In this document: positions 10,995-21,854 of the stretch, piece by piece
How the letters are laid out: each line of letters begins with the position of its first letter
How positions within the stretch are numbered: position 1 is the stretch's first letter
NCBI GenBank assembly: GCA_036426205.1
Contig: CM071573.1
Location: 71,425,240 to 71,489,239, forward strand
Length of the DNA stretch: 64,000 bases
Source: Ascaphus truei
Lineage: Eukaryota > Chordata > Amphibia > Anura > Ascaphidae
Reading direction: 5' to 3'
The notes under the pieces: generated by a model
The model's input: the letters and a program-made list of their open reading frames with translations, nothing else
The model's database searches: none
Told to the model about the DNA's origin: nothing
Made by a program: the position numbers and the translations under genes

Positions 10995-11437
10995 GGGCAG
11001 TTAAAATGTGAATTCATTACCCATGGAGACTGTGATGGCAGATACAATAGATTTGTTCATAAAAAGGTTGGACATCTTTTTAGAAAGGAAAGGCATACCG
11101 GGACATACCAAATAAGTAAACATGGGAAGTATGTTGGTCCAGGGAGTCATCTGATTGCCAATTCTTGAGGAAGGAATTTATTTTTCTCCTTATGAGATAT
11201 CATTGGATGATATGACACTGGTTTTTTTTTTGTTTGCCTTCCTCAGGATCAATATGTAGTATAGATATAGGATAAAGTACTGTATCTGTTGTCTAAATTT
11301 AACATAGGTTGATCTTGATGGACGTATGTCTTTTTTCAACCTCATCTACTATGTAACTATGTAACCAAAGAGGAAAACTGGGATTATTTTGATGGAATTG
11401 TAGTGAAAATCAGTAGCACGAGGACGTGGGATTAGGG

Positions 11438-11620
11438 CAGGGGAGACAAACTCCAGACCTCAATGGCCACCAACAGGTCAGGTTTTAAGGATATGCCTGC
11501 TTCAGCGCAGGTAACTCAGTCAATGACTGAGCCACTGATTGAGCCACCTGTGCTGAAGCAGTGTTATCCTGAATACCTGGCCTGTTGATGGCCCTTGAGG
11601 ACTGGTGCTGGCCACCATTG
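11438..11620. mobile_element. hAT-like MITE, family A (copy 1)
   Basis: Starts caggggagacaaactccaga and ends ggccaccattg. Inside is the foldback pair tgcctgcttcagcgcaggt and acctgtgctgaagcagtg. Flanking octamers gattaggg and gataagtg are a plausible decayed 8-bp target duplication. Confidence 0.65.
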
Positions 11621-12003
11621 GATAAGTGGTTGGATGTGTGCAACACACCTAGAAGTGAATTTATGTACTGTTGCGTTTTTACTTTCAGAGGAAAGGCTGT
11701 TGGACGAAAGAGATAAGCGGAGAACAAATGATAATAAATGCAGAAAGTACGAATCTATGAGCCAAAATATCAACAAGTGTATGACACACAAAATAGGTCA
11801 TCAAGCGAAAAATGTTATTGTCATTCAATTTTAACAAAAATCTTCAACTTTGACTAGCATTAGATTATTTTGTATGCAAATTTGACTTTTACAGACAGTC
11901 AGGTTGGGCTCAAATATCCTTTGCAGGAAAGGCTTCAAGCCTAACAATGGACAATTTATTGAACCAAACAAACTGAATAAATTCAGGTTTCTGCAAACTG
12001 TAC

Positions 12004-12086
12004 CTGTTGACGAGGAAGAAATTCACTATAAGACATGGCACTGATGGTACAGCTGAGGCAATCGAAAAGTAACTTTCAAAGTAGTT
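12004..12086 (-). CDS. SLC29A3: SLC29A3 exon 3: second transmembrane helix
   Basis: An 83-base exon with acceptor ctattgcag (12087-12088) and donor AACAG|gtacag (12003). It starts in phase 0 with NYFESYFSIASAVPSVP, continues to LVNR, and leaves two bases (AG) for the next codon. The sequence matches ENT3 transmembrane helix 2. Both its length and its phase match human SLC29A3 exon 3, which spans c.301-383. A proline pair and the FLVNR end are conserved. Apparent extension of the frame past 12003 is intronic. Confidence 0.95.
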
Positions 12087-13399
12087 CTGCAATAGAAGAT
12101 TTATAAAACACAGATAAAAGATGGGAAAATATGTGGTCGTTCAGAAAACCTGCAAACAAAAGGATGACCTTGTGTAGTACATACTGTATATTGTGCTGCC
12201 AAAATGTCTTATAACAAGCAGTCTACTGCCAAGCCTTCACCTTCCCCTCACATTGCAGGGTATGGTAGCCCTGGATGGTATTGGAATTGTAAATACGTTT
12301 GTGGATGTCACACAATCTGAAATTCGTGCAGATCTAAAATTAGGGCAGATTTAGGAGAATCTGCACAACTTTACTGCAAGAAATCGGTCGGCGGATCAGA
12401 TTTTGACACGTTCGACCATCTCTAATGTTTATCTCTAAAGTAGAGAAGCAGGAATTTGTGGTGATCGCTTCAATAGACGTTCTACCAGAATGAGTGCAGG
12501 AGTATCGAAAGCTTTTAACCGTGTTTAGCCAAGCTTGGGTATTGGAGCGCCTTGAGTGTCGGTGTGCAGGAGGAGCATACTGGTTTGGTACTGCAAGCAC
12601 GCAAGGACAGGGCTGTAAATTCTTCCCAGGCAGTTTCGGACACTGGAGGGTGTTTGTCAAGAGTTTAGATTTTAAGTTGGCTTCCAGACACTGAAGGTCA
12701 ATGGAACACACGTTGCAAGTTTAGAGAGGAGAAACTCGAGGTTGAGTCTGAGGAATGTGCAGATCAAATATTTAACTTGTTATTTGCTGGCATGGAATTA
12801 AAAACCCCAGGAGAACAAATGAAATTGAAAACTGCAGGTATTTTTCTGCATACTCAACTGTCAGCCTGTGTATGGTTTCATGTAATCAAAATGATCCTTA
12901 GTTCCTGCAGTAGAGCACAAGAGCGCCCTTGTGGAAAATACAAATTGGACCAGTGTTGCTCTAATGGAGCCCTCTCATTGGCAATTCCTTCACAAACGGT
13001 GTGATTGAAAATATTTACACCCGTACTATAACACACATTGTCAAGGTTAAAACAGTTTACTAGTTGTTATAGCCTCACAATGCTAATCAAAAATCCCAAA
13101 CATACGATGAAATTATTATATGTGCATATAGGTGCTCCAGGCAGCACATTTTGGGCTTTACTTTCTAACATGTATTTTGTAATAAATGATGATAATGGAA
13201 AGTGGTTTTTAGCACCATCATAAGGGATTAAGTCAAAAAGCTTAGCGTGTAAGCTCCTGGGAGCAGCACACCCCTTCCTGTGCTGCTCTTTTGAATACAT
13301 CATGCTGGCTCTTTAAAAACTAATTATAAAAGTTAGAAAGCTGCTTCATTTCTGATGAAATTTCCCCCCACATAGAAAACTGCGAGATTTATAACTCTG
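12087..13399. other. SLC29A3: SLC29A3 intron, no recognised element
   Basis: About 1.3 kb with no transposon or exon I can name. A 123-residue minus-strand ORF over 12340-12711 has no family resemblance and no conserved splice context. Confidence 0.5.
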
Positions 13400-13549
13400 C
13401 AACATTACAAAGATCTGCCTATTCCTCAACTACGAAAACACTAATACATGCTCTCCCCTGTATTACATTACTACAGTACATTATTTTAAATGGCCTCACA
13501 CAATCCATTTAAAATGCTGCGGCTAGAATGATCTCCTGCTCTTCTAGAC

Positions 13550-13750
13550 CAGGGGTACTCAACTCCAGCCCTCAAGCCTCCCTGAACAGGTCAGGTTATC
13601 AGGATATCCCTGCTTCAGCACAAGTGGCTCAATCAGGCCCTGCTTCAGCACAGGTGGCTCAATCAGAGGCTCAGTCAAAGACTGAAAGACAAAGTCTGAA
13701 GAGGGATATCCGGAAAACTTGACCTGGTGGGGGTGGGGGGTGGCACCCTG
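13550..13750. mobile_element. hAT-like MITE, family A (copy 2), 8-bp duplication
   Basis: Starts caggggtactcaactccagc and ends ggtggcaccctg. It is flanked on both sides by the exact octamer ttctagac (13542-13549 and 13751-13758), diagnostic of hAT-type insertion. Internal sequence tatccctgcttcagcacaag is shared with four other copies in this window. Confidence 0.9.
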
Positions 13751-14157
13751 TTCTAGACTATTACCTGCTTCTGACTTCCTGAAATCTCTCTGTTGGCTTC
13801 TTATTTTTTTTAACACTCTACAATTCTTTGCACCTTCATATATCTCAACACTGATCTCCCGTTACACCCCTACTTGTCTCTTACACTCAACCAGCGTTGT
13901 CTCCTTACACCTTTTACCTCTACAGCCCTCGCACATCTGCAGCCTTTTTCACTCTCTCCCTATCTATGGAACGCTCTTCCACTCAATATCTGCCCAGCAC
14001 GTTCCTTTTCCAGTTATAAAGCCCAGCTCAAAATTCACCTTTAAAAAGCAGCATCTCATTAAATGACCTATGCCTACGATACTGACTCCCGATACACTTG
14101 ACCTCCCTGATTTGCACTTTTACTCTTACTGTGTCTGTAAGTCTCCCACACTACTAA

Positions 14158-14490
14158 GGCCTCGGACATGGTCAAAAAGACCGTGCTGAGGCGCACTGAG
14201 GGAAAACATTATCCCTATCAGCGTGGCTTTAGACGGCGCTTCCGCACGCTTCCGCAGGCGTGTGGAAATGCAGGAGACAGGCAAGTTTAAATTTTGCCGC
14301 TCATGCAAGCGCAGGGCCGGTCACGTCACTGCCAGAAGCCAATGGCAGTCCGTGACGTGGTGCTCCCGCCCGGCTCCCACCCTGCACACAAGCGCGCTCG
14401 CTGACGCTCATGCAGGGACAAGAAAAATCTCCTGCGTGAGCATGAGCGTCAGCGCTACCCAGCGCCACTCCCTGCACCATGTCCCAGGCC
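14158..14490. mobile_element. GC-rich MITE, family B, inside an L2-like LINE
   Basis: Begins ggcctcggacatggtc and ends catgtcccaggcc, flanked by taa and tta. CpG-rich with internal foldback segments (ctgacgctcatgc / gcatgagcgtcagcgct-type). The LINE text resumes immediately after it with gattgtaagctctttg. Confidence 0.75.
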
Positions 14491-14650
14491 TTAGATTGTA
14501 AGCTCTTTGGGCCAGGTTCTCGCTTTGCCTTATGGTGTCATTTAATTGCTGCTGTTATTCCCATTGTCTGTACTGTATTGTATTTTCCCTGTATTGTCAT
14601 TTTATAAATCACTGCATACACTGTTGGTGCTATATAAATAAAATGTATAC

Positions 14651-15570
14651 ATTCATGCATCGACAACTGACTTATTCACTACAATGGGAGTTTACAATTG
14701 CTAATAAAAAAATGAGAATTATTTCAGTGAATAGACCCTTAATAGTGAGTGCATAGTCACTGAGGTACATTATAGCTGACACCTCTCAGCACTGAATGTG
14801 TTATACTGCTAGTGACAAAAATAACCCAGTTTATCTGTCCATTATGTGTGAAAACAGGATGAAGGATCCCATGCCAGACTGCTTCTAAGAGGCCCATGAT
14901 AAATACTTTGCTTCAATGGTGAACCGATAAACAATCCAAAGATATCATTGGAAGACCATAAAGCTCAGTCACTCTTACCATTTAATTTTCTAAGAAGTTG
15001 GTAGACGTCTTCCTACCCCGCCCCCCCCTCCCCCTCCCAAAGTTCTCTGCCATTTTAATGTTGACTTCTTTTCAAAATCAGGCCCGATACTCTGAATAGC
15101 ATCATGGCAAATGTGCAGAAACAGGACATCTACATTCCATTCTGAAGGCAGAAACAGAAAATAAAAATACCCCTTGTGAGCACATTCACATGTCTCAGAC
15201 AGGTCTGCAGCCTTGCCCTTCCCCATTCTGTAGGCATGGATGGGAGAAGGTGGTTTAAGGGTGGGTCTCCTACATGAATTGCTGCTTTCAATTAGTGCAT
15301 TGCCTACTCAATCATTTTTTTCTCAAATGATTATGGTTAATGTGTCTAATTCTGTAAACTTCTATTTGATGAGACATTACCACAAGCTCTTAACGGTGGG
15401 AAATCTCTTCATTTTCCTTTGCCCTTGAGAGATTTAATCAAGAAAAAAGGTAAAACATTGATACGTTTCATCTTGAATATTTTCTTCATGAGAAAAAGGG
15501 CACATTCAATCTGTGAGCCCAGACAATAAGGTGCTTTGCTTCTTCTGCTTTCATTCACATCCCTGGGACA
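14651..15570. other. SLC29A3: SLC29A3 intron; small dispersed repeat fragment
   Basis: Mostly unassigned. 15158-15230 carries cacatgtctcagacaggtct, a relative of the repeats at 1516 and 5553. A C-rich run lies at 15019-15037. Confidence 0.45.
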
Positions 15571-15599
15571 TTAAGACCTACATAAGATTAAGATTCTTT

Positions 15600-16060
15600 T
15601 AGGCGCCGTTGATGGTGGGTTCAAAGACAGAGAGTGGATCCCGATGGCTGGAGCAGGTGGGACTGGACTGAGCCTGGCTGAGCATCAGAGTTGTTGCAGA
15701 GCAGGATCGGTAAACATACTACAATGGACGAGGCAGAGGGTCAGACAGGTCGGGGTCAGGGTAGGCAGAGTTCACGATTGTAGTCAGGCAGAAAGCAGGT
15801 CTGTTGAATAAGGTATTTTCTGACAGCACGCAAGTTACAATGTCAGAAGAACATTTATTTGGCGACCAGGAAGTGGTCAGTTTATATACGGTGTGTGTCC
15901 ATGAGGTGTGCACAGCAGTTAGCAGCAGAGCTCAAAGGTATAGTGAGGTAATAGAACTATCCAGCCATGGTTCTAGCTCACTGCTAGGGCTGCTACCCTG
16001 AATAACAGAGGTTTTGGGTTCTGATCCTGTCGGGTACGAGGTAAGCTGGAAGTGTATTAG
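15600..16060 (-). mobile_element. Possible antisense LTR fragment (Gypsy-like)
   Basis: Purine-rich plus-strand text with recurring gtcaggcag, caggtcggggtcag and ggcagag motifs resembles the plus-strand view of the Gypsy LTR at 25392-25850. Ends are not clear and no flanking coding sequence is present. Confidence 0.3.
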
Positions 16061-16439
16061 TTCATAAAGTTGGTGGATCCAATCTAAAATAATAAAGTGA
16101 CTCACTTATGGGATATTGTAGTGCTTATGCTGGATCGGCTTTTGCGGCTTATATAGAAAATAAGCCCTTCCACTCTTAGGTGAAGCACCCTTTATTAACA
16201 TCTGTTCCACAAACACTTAACTTTTATAAAAAGAGTCTCAGGATAAGATAAATTAAAGGTAATTTGAACTCTCCCATAAAGTGTGAATAACAGTTTTGGG
16301 GAGGTCCTTGGTAATCCCACAGCAACAGTCTGATAAAAATGCGTAATGCCTCAAAGTTCTGTACTGAGTGGAACAATCACACTGGTTAATCAGACAGTTG
16401 ATTTCAACCAAATGTTAAACCATGTTGATAGTCAAATGT

Positions 16440-16735
16440 TAAAGCTCACCTCTTAAATGAAGCACTTCAATAGCCTGCACTCAGGACTACAGTCCCACAC
16501 TCAGTCACTCCTACAGTACCAACCATTGTGGCCAAGCACTGCCATCTACAGCACTTATTCCCTCACCTGCTGTCTCTGTAATACTGTCTCCCAATTATTT
16601 TACAGATTGTAAGCTCTCCAGGGCAGGGATTTCCTTTCCTGATTTTGTTTGTTGTATTATAATTTCCTGTATTGTCTCTTTTGTAAAGCTGAGTACATTG
16701 TGGGTGCTATATAAATAAAGATATACATGAATACA
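16440..16735 (+). mobile_element. L2-like LINE 3' tail
   Basis: Includes accaaccattgtggccaagc, also found at 50402, then attgtaagctctccagggca and a gggtgctatataaataaaga end. Only the untranslated tail is left. Confidence 0.6.
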
Positions 16736-17460
16736 ACCAAACACAGAGCTTCCGCCTTTACGACCTCTTGTTGAGGAACTTGATTTGTAAATCACATGTA
16801 ATGTTGCAAAGTTGCCTATACTGAATGAGTCATGTGACTGTTGCTCACCTGACTTGTATTCCTGGTTACAGAGCTGCTCCAGCCTCTCCCCAAATCTACA
16901 TTCCAAATGACAGTGGGGTTAACAGGGCAGTTCCCCAAAGCCCAAAGTTTGCTAATGGCAGTGACATGTTGAGGTAGTTAAATCTTAGTGATTGCCTTTT
17001 TTAGAACCAAACTCTGACACACGTCAGTATTTTCTGTATGTTACAGTAGTTTGTAAACACGGTCAGCATTAGATTTGGGATTGGTTTGATCTCCGCTGGC
17101 TGCTCCATTTTCTGTAATGTGACTGAGAACTCAACAAGCGTTCGCACAAGCAATGCCCTCTCTCGCTCACCTTTTTGTCTCTCTGATTAGGACAATGGGC
17201 GAGAAGGGGAGAGAAAATACTTAATTGACAAACAATCCCCATTGAGCGGTGCCGTGGGAAATGGTTTTGAGCTCCATTTCCAAAAGTAAGGCTACATTTG
17301 GGTAAGGGTGCCACTTAGATTGTTACATTCTTTTAAAAAAATGATTTGTCATCTTCCAGGGATTGCACCTTTTAAATGGAGACACTGGGTTCCGAACTAG
17401 GCTCCCCTGCTTGAAAGGTATTGCCATTGTTTTCAGAACCAGTGACTTTACTCACTAACG

Positions 17461-17481
17461 TGTGTGCGCGCATGTGTGTGT

Positions 17482-17515
<34 letters not shown>

Positions 17516-17530
17516 ACGCACACGCACACG
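17461..17530. repeat. TG/CA alternating tract (potential Z-DNA)
   Basis: Begins tgtgtgcgcgcatgtgtgtg then (ca)n and cgcaca units, about 70 bp of alternating purine-pyrimidine. It lies 35 bases inside the intron after SLC29A3 exon 2. Confidence 0.9.
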
Positions 17531-17565
17531 TGGGATTTGCACCTTGAAAATCTACTTATACTCAC

Positions 17566-17858
17566 ACTAAGATCAGAGATTTCAGGGCCTTCCGGCAATG
17601 GTTCGTCCGAGCAGTTCCTGAGCTTGTATATCCAATAGTGTTTTGCTGTGGCAATAAAGTTCCAGGGCAGTGCGGAACCTACACCGAGCATGAAGAAGAT
17701 AATGTATGTGCTATTAAAGTGGTCCTCCGGCTTGCGAACGTAGTAATGGTTTGTATGTTGCTCCTCCAGCAAATGCTCCTCTTCGTCTGAATGACTGACG
17801 CCCGAGGGCTTGTAAACAGAGTTTGTGCTACTTAACGTGTCTTCCGACTCTATCGCCA
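17566..17858 (-). CDS. SLC29A3: SLC29A3 exon 2: N-terminus and first transmembrane helix
   Basis: First coding exon, 293 bases, acceptor tttcttttacag at 17859-17860 and donor AGT|gtgagt at 17565. The start ATG is split: A comes from exon 1 and TG opens this exon, giving protein beginning MAIESED. The cytosolic tail carries an acidic dileucine motif (EEEHLL, about residues 27-32), equivalent to the lysosome-sorting signal of mammalian ENT3. The first membrane helix follows (TYIIFFMLGVGSALPWNF), with the ENT-family PWNF signature. An NCS sequon after the helix sits where mammalian ENT3 is N-glycosylated. It ends in phase 0 after codon 98. A TG/CA tract begins 35 bases into the following intron. 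Reading through the acceptor gives a longer apparent start at 17874, which I reject because those bases are the polypyrimidine tract. Confidence 0.95.
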
Positions 17859-18159
17859 CTGTAAAAGAAACCAAATATGAGTCCGATTATGAACAACTGG
17901 ACAAAAATTGTACGCTGAGCTATGAATCAATGAGAAATCAAAGACGCCTACATTAAGAGTGGGGCCATCGAAATGGGACTTACCTTGGCGGGCGAAGCGG
18001 CCAGATGTCCCGGCGGCTAAGCGCCAGCGGAGATTTGGACGCGGGAAAATAGTCGCGACAAAATGTCCTAGACCGTGGGGTCTTGGGCTAACCAACAAAT
18101 ACATTAAAAGCATAACAAATAAATGCCAAATTGTTGAGGTACAAGTTATACCTGTAGTG

Positions 18160-18428
18160 CAGTGGTGCGCAAACTGGGGGGCACAATACTTTTTGGGTGG
18201 GGTGCAGCTCACTTACCTGACTTCAGTCGGCTTCAGTCCACGCATCTCCATGGCAACGCGGCGTCATCATGTGATGTGATGTCACATGACCCTGTGGCGT
18301 CATTTGACGCCTGGTGCCATGAAGACCCGGTGTCAAATGACCCCGTGCCGCTATTTGATGCCGCCTTAGATGTGGCGGGGGGGTCGTGACCCAGGGGGGG
18401 CGCAACGCAGAAAGTTTGCTCACCCCTG
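18160..18428. mobile_element. hAT MITE, family C (copy 1), 8-bp duplication
   Basis: Termini cagtggtgcgcaaactgggg and agtttgctcacccctg. Exact octamer ctgtagtg flanks both sides (18152-18159 and 18429-18436). CpG-rich inner part with the repeated gtcatttgacg motif, shared with the copy at 51997-52338. Confidence 0.92.
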
Positions 18429-18780
18429 CTGTAGTGGACGGCATTTGAAGACACAAAATTAACTTGCAGATAAGAAGTATTTGACCCACCCAACCTGCTC
18501 CCTCCAACTTCCATACTCTGTATTTTATTCTGTTTGTACATGTTTAAAGAAAATATACTATATTAAACCTGAAAGCAATTTTTTTCTAGGTACCAGTTAA
18601 CCCATTAAGCTATATTTGTGTTTGTCCAATAATGGGCCTGGCCTTCTCTTCAAGAATTATAGCAGCATATTAGAAGTCAAAGGGGACAGTAATACTTTAG
18701 GTTTTTAGAACAGCTATGGAGGGTCCCACGTGCAGGGACCTATCAGCATGTCCTAACAGGAGTTGCTTGTAATGTATGAA

Positions 18781-18952
18781 TGTATATCTTTATTTATATA
18801 CAATAGCGCCATTAATGTACATAGCGCTTCACGGCAGTAATACACGTGACAGTCATATAAATAACAAATAACTCATAATGGGAAGAAGCGTTTCAGATGT
18901 AAAAGTAACACTTAGGAAAAGGAGTCCTTGCCCCGAAGAGCTTACAATCTAT
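18781..18952 (-). repeat. Dispersed retroposon 3' part (GCGCTATATAAATA family)
   Basis: Plus-strand text tatttatatacaatagcgcc ... aagagcttacaatctatg is the reverse complement of the shared retroposon tail. Closely similar to 812-1000. Confidence 0.6.
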
Positions 18953-19296
18953 GAATACAGTACATCTTTTTTTCTGCGCCTGTTAAAATGTAAGTAGGCT
19001 TACAAAACTAGTGTGATTAAATGAGACAGGTAGATAGAGATGAAGAAGCGCTCAAATGCAAGGTATAATAACCAATGAAAGCCAGTGCCAGTATCGAAGG
19101 ATAATCCAGAAACAATAATGATGAGTTGAAGTAGTAGCTAGCAATATTGGGTTAAAAAAAACTCCTGAAGACAGGTAATGGGTAGGAATGACCCCCCCAC
19201 GATCAGTCTCATTGGAAGTACCCCTGTAGCAATAATGTACTCACAGTTCCTCAGTTTATGGCTGGCAGGATGTGCAGCTTCCAGTAGTAGTAGATA

Positions 19297-19546
19297 CAGG
19301 AAATGGGAAGGAGCGCACGATCCGACGGGAGCAAGGAGAGGACCCAATTCAAAAAATATATAAACTTTATTATGTCATAGACCTAAAATCCAACGCGTTT
19401 CGAACGCTGGTTGCGTTCCTTAAAGAACGCACCAGCGTTCGAAACGCGTTGGATTTTAGGTCTATGACATAATAAAGTTTATATATTTTTTGAATTTGGG
19501 TCCTCTCCTTGCTCCCGTCGGATCGTGCGCTCCTTCCCATTTCCTG
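19297..19546. repeat. 250-bp near-perfect palindrome (foldback element)
   Basis: Left terminus caggaaatgggaaggagcgc, right terminus gcgctccttcccatttcctg. The arms pair along their whole length with one or two indels. The centre near 19421 is gcgttccttaaagaacgc. Each arm carries tccaacgcgtttcgaacgct or its complement. Confidence 0.93.
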
Positions 19547-20080
19547 ATTAAATGAGACCCCTTCTTATTTGTGTCCTATGGCTTGTCCAGCTGCAATTGA
19601 TATACTATACATATATTAGGTGTTAAAATATTGTAATTAACTTAATACTAGTTTCCATACAGCATAATTCACAGTTTTTTAAACTCCAAGTTGTTTCCTG
19701 CTTTATCGGTGCATACTGTTTCATTCAACACAGACGGATGACCCTATGCGGTGAAGCCGCCCTCTGGGTGTTTTGAGTCCCTTTCCAAAAGAACTCAATT
19801 TAAATATTCAGTCCCTCATTGAACTCATTACAAAAACACCAAGTATTTTTATTTTTTTAAAACCATTTTTAAAGTAAGTTGGTAAACACGGTAAGTTTAG
19901 ACATAGGGCGGGGTAAGAAAGACAAACAAATAGTCCTCCTTTAAGGAGGTAATTCTACAAATGCCAAATCCAGACACGTCTATGCGTATGTCCGTATGAA
20001 AGCGTCTGGGATATCTAGGCGTATATAGATTACGGCTTTAAATCTTCTAAGTAAGAGGCAGAAGGCTTCACAGCGTTTAG
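19547..20080. other. SLC29A3: SLC29A3 first intron, no recognised element
   Basis: AT-rich sequence without recognisable features. Confidence 0.45.
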
Positions 20081-20241
20081 CAGGGGTCTGATACTCAGTC
20101 CTCAAGGGTCACCAACAGGCTAGCTTTTAAGGATATCCCTGCTTCAGCACAGGTGGCACGGATTGAGCCACCTGTGCTGAAGCAGGGATATCCATAAAAG
20201 CTGGCCTGTTGGTGGCCCTTGAGGACTGTTTCAGACCCCTG
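20081..20241. mobile_element. hAT-like MITE, family A (copy 3), strongly palindromic
   Basis: Starts caggggtctgatactcagtc and ends gactgtttcagacccctg. The two halves (tatccctgcttcagcacagg and cctgtgctgaagcagggata) fold back around a short centre near 20161. Flanking octamers do not match. Confidence 0.75.
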
Positions 20242-20552
20242 CCATATAGAGTAGGGTAAAATGACTTGTGCTGAGGGCTGGGATGCTGGTTTGTGGCCTT
20301 TGTGACGTCCTTGATGTTTTTCTAGGGCTTGTCCTCCTGCTTCACTCGCCTCATCTGAGTTATGTCATCCCTGCCCAAGTTATCTCGTGGCCCTGATTGC
20401 CAGAGGAACCGTGGCATATTGGGCCCGTCGCCCTTCCAGAGCGATAAGGGTTAATCCATACCTGACCCCCTCCAAGGCCCCTATTGAAAGTGCTCACAAT
20501 AGCAAATAATTCAACTGAAATAGTAACAATAGCAACTGTAGCGGAAGCATAA

Positions 20553-20940
20553 GGCTGAGTCTATAGAAGGACAGTTGGCGCTGAGCCGTGCGGACGCTCC
20601 GCGATGAGCCTCGTCATCCTCAATGAGGATGTCTTGAGAGGGGGCTCCTGCGAGCGTCCGCAGGCGTGCTGAGGCGCAGGGATTTTCAGCCAACAGCAGA
20701 ACCTGCTTCTGAGCGCGTTGTAGGCTGAAAACCTCCAATCAGAGCGAAGCAGCGTCAACGTCACTGCGCCGTGACGTTGACGTTGCCGCTTCGGGGGCTA
20801 TTGGCCCAGTGTCGTCAGTGCCTCGCCTCCCGATCGCGCACGCTGGCTCGTCTGCTAGTTCATGCAATCGCTCCTGATTGCGCAGACGAGCCTCAGCGTC
20901 CGCACGGCTCAGCGCGGCTCCCCCCTCTCCGGACGTAGCC
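20553..20940. mobile_element. GC-rich MITE, family B, TAA duplication
   Basis: Starts ggctgagtctatagaaggac and ends ctccggacgtagcc, with TAA on both sides (20550-20552 and 20941-20943). Long internal arms (gctgagccgtgcggacgctc and gcgtccgcacggctcagcgc). A TAA duplication fits PIF/Harbinger transposition. A close relative lies at 27447-27814. Confidence 0.8.
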
Positions 20941-21329
20941 TAAGGCTGCTCGGAAAGTGCCACTACTTTCTTATTTACAACCTCACAGTGCAACGACTTT
21001 TTTATGACAAACTTAACAGTTCCACTTTCTACTTAGAGAAACACGGATTTATTTTTAAAAGTGTCTTTCCCTTTCTACTTTCTAAGCGTAAATGTTTCTC
21101 AAAACCGGTTCGTTTGCTTTTCCAGTGTTCCACTTTCTATTTAAGTACAGCAGTACCACTGCTTTAAAAGCCACTTTGGTCTCTAAATGACAATATTATA
21201 ATAGCAATAATTACTGTGGGTCACTTCATGATAAAGCGGCTCTATTAACACTTTCAGCGCAAACCCCATTGGCTGCCAGTGGGGGAGAGAGAATGAACCC
21301 TATTTCAGATGACGCTTCCAATACACTGA
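20941..21329. other. SLC29A3: SLC29A3 first intron, no recognised element
   Basis: Unassigned sequence with three similar short motifs (ccactttctacttag, ctttctactttctaagc, ccactttctatttaag) between 21000 and 21145. Confidence 0.4.

Positions 21330-21367
<38 letters not shown>
21330..21367 (+). repeat. (CCAG)n tetranucleotide microsatellite
   Basis: Nine uninterrupted copies of agcc/ccag, about 490 bases downstream of the predicted SLC29A3 first exon. Confidence 0.95.
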
Positions 21368-21854
21368 TATCACAAATGCACAATGGAAGGGGTAACAAGA
21401 GCTTTGCCCCATCACTCTGCAGCCTCATTAACCCCTTCAGCAGTGCATGGCACGGATTTACTGAAGCACCCTTGCACTAAACCCGTCACTGCCACTGGAG
21501 CTTCAGCCCTGGGGGAGATAACACAATCCCTACATCAGCACATGCTGGCAGTTACAATACAGCGAGAAGCACTCAGCCATGCAACACCTTCTCATCTGAC
21601 AGCCCCACCAAACCTAGCTGCACAACAACCAAAGAGTCAAATAACCCCATTCCTGCTGTTTCTGTCAGGGGGGCTTGAGTTCAGGTTGCGGGTTAAAAGA
21701 CAGAAGCCGGCTCGGACCCTTAACCCCTTCACCGCCAAGGGGGTTCCTTTTGTAGTGAAGGTGTACACAGTGGAGTTGCTATGGTTACTGTAGGCCCCAC
21801 CCCTCCAGCAATAAAGGGCTTCGGATATATATAGCCTCCCCCTCCCGGACTTAC

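Larger units (their letters stand above)
9050..11365 (+). mobile_element. CR1/L2-clade LINE, 5'-truncated, with reverse transcriptase
   Basis: A non-LTR retrotransposon about 2.3 kb long. The main open frame (9524-10306) carries reverse transcriptase blocks in order: KAPGPDGIHPRVLKEL, SSQTNLICLFEE, YIDFAKAFDTVPHKRL and GSVLGPLLFNLFINDL. A frameshift near 10290 moves the catalytic FADD block (about 10300) into another frame. The C-terminal part resumes at 10485-10994 (EKDLGVLVD, LVRPHHEYGVQFWAP). Upstream (9090-9270) a degraded linker resembles ...WAVFKTLLEKHTHQFIPLG. No endonuclease domain remains. The 3' end is the short tail ctatgtaactatgtaac. It lies in an SLC29A3 intron, antisense to the gene, and is inactive because of stops, the frameshift and truncation. 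CR1 versus L2 is not resolved. Confidence 0.9.
13400..14650 (+). mobile_element. L2-like LINE 3' fragment with two nested insertions
   Basis: Degenerate text such as NAAARMISCSSR, then SLCWLLIFFNTLQFF and FHSLPIYGTLFHS, resembles the C-terminal end of an L2-like LINE ORF2. The 3' tail is attgtaagctctttgggcca ... gtgctatataaataaa. It is split by a family A hAT-like MITE (13550-13750) and by a GC-rich MITE (14158-14490). Similar fragments are at 16440-16735 and 49440-50645. Confidence 0.65.

Noticed and set aside
12340..12711. 123-codon minus-strand ORF in an SLC29A3 intron
   Set aside because: On the gene strand, but it has no similarity to ENT3 and would break the exact exon 3 to exon 4 phase agreement.
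21269..21793. 174-codon plus-strand ORF
   Set aside because: Begins in ordinary intron sequence and runs through the (CCAG)n microsatellite (QPASQPASQP). No domain and no splice context; it lies in the predicted first intron of SLC29A3.
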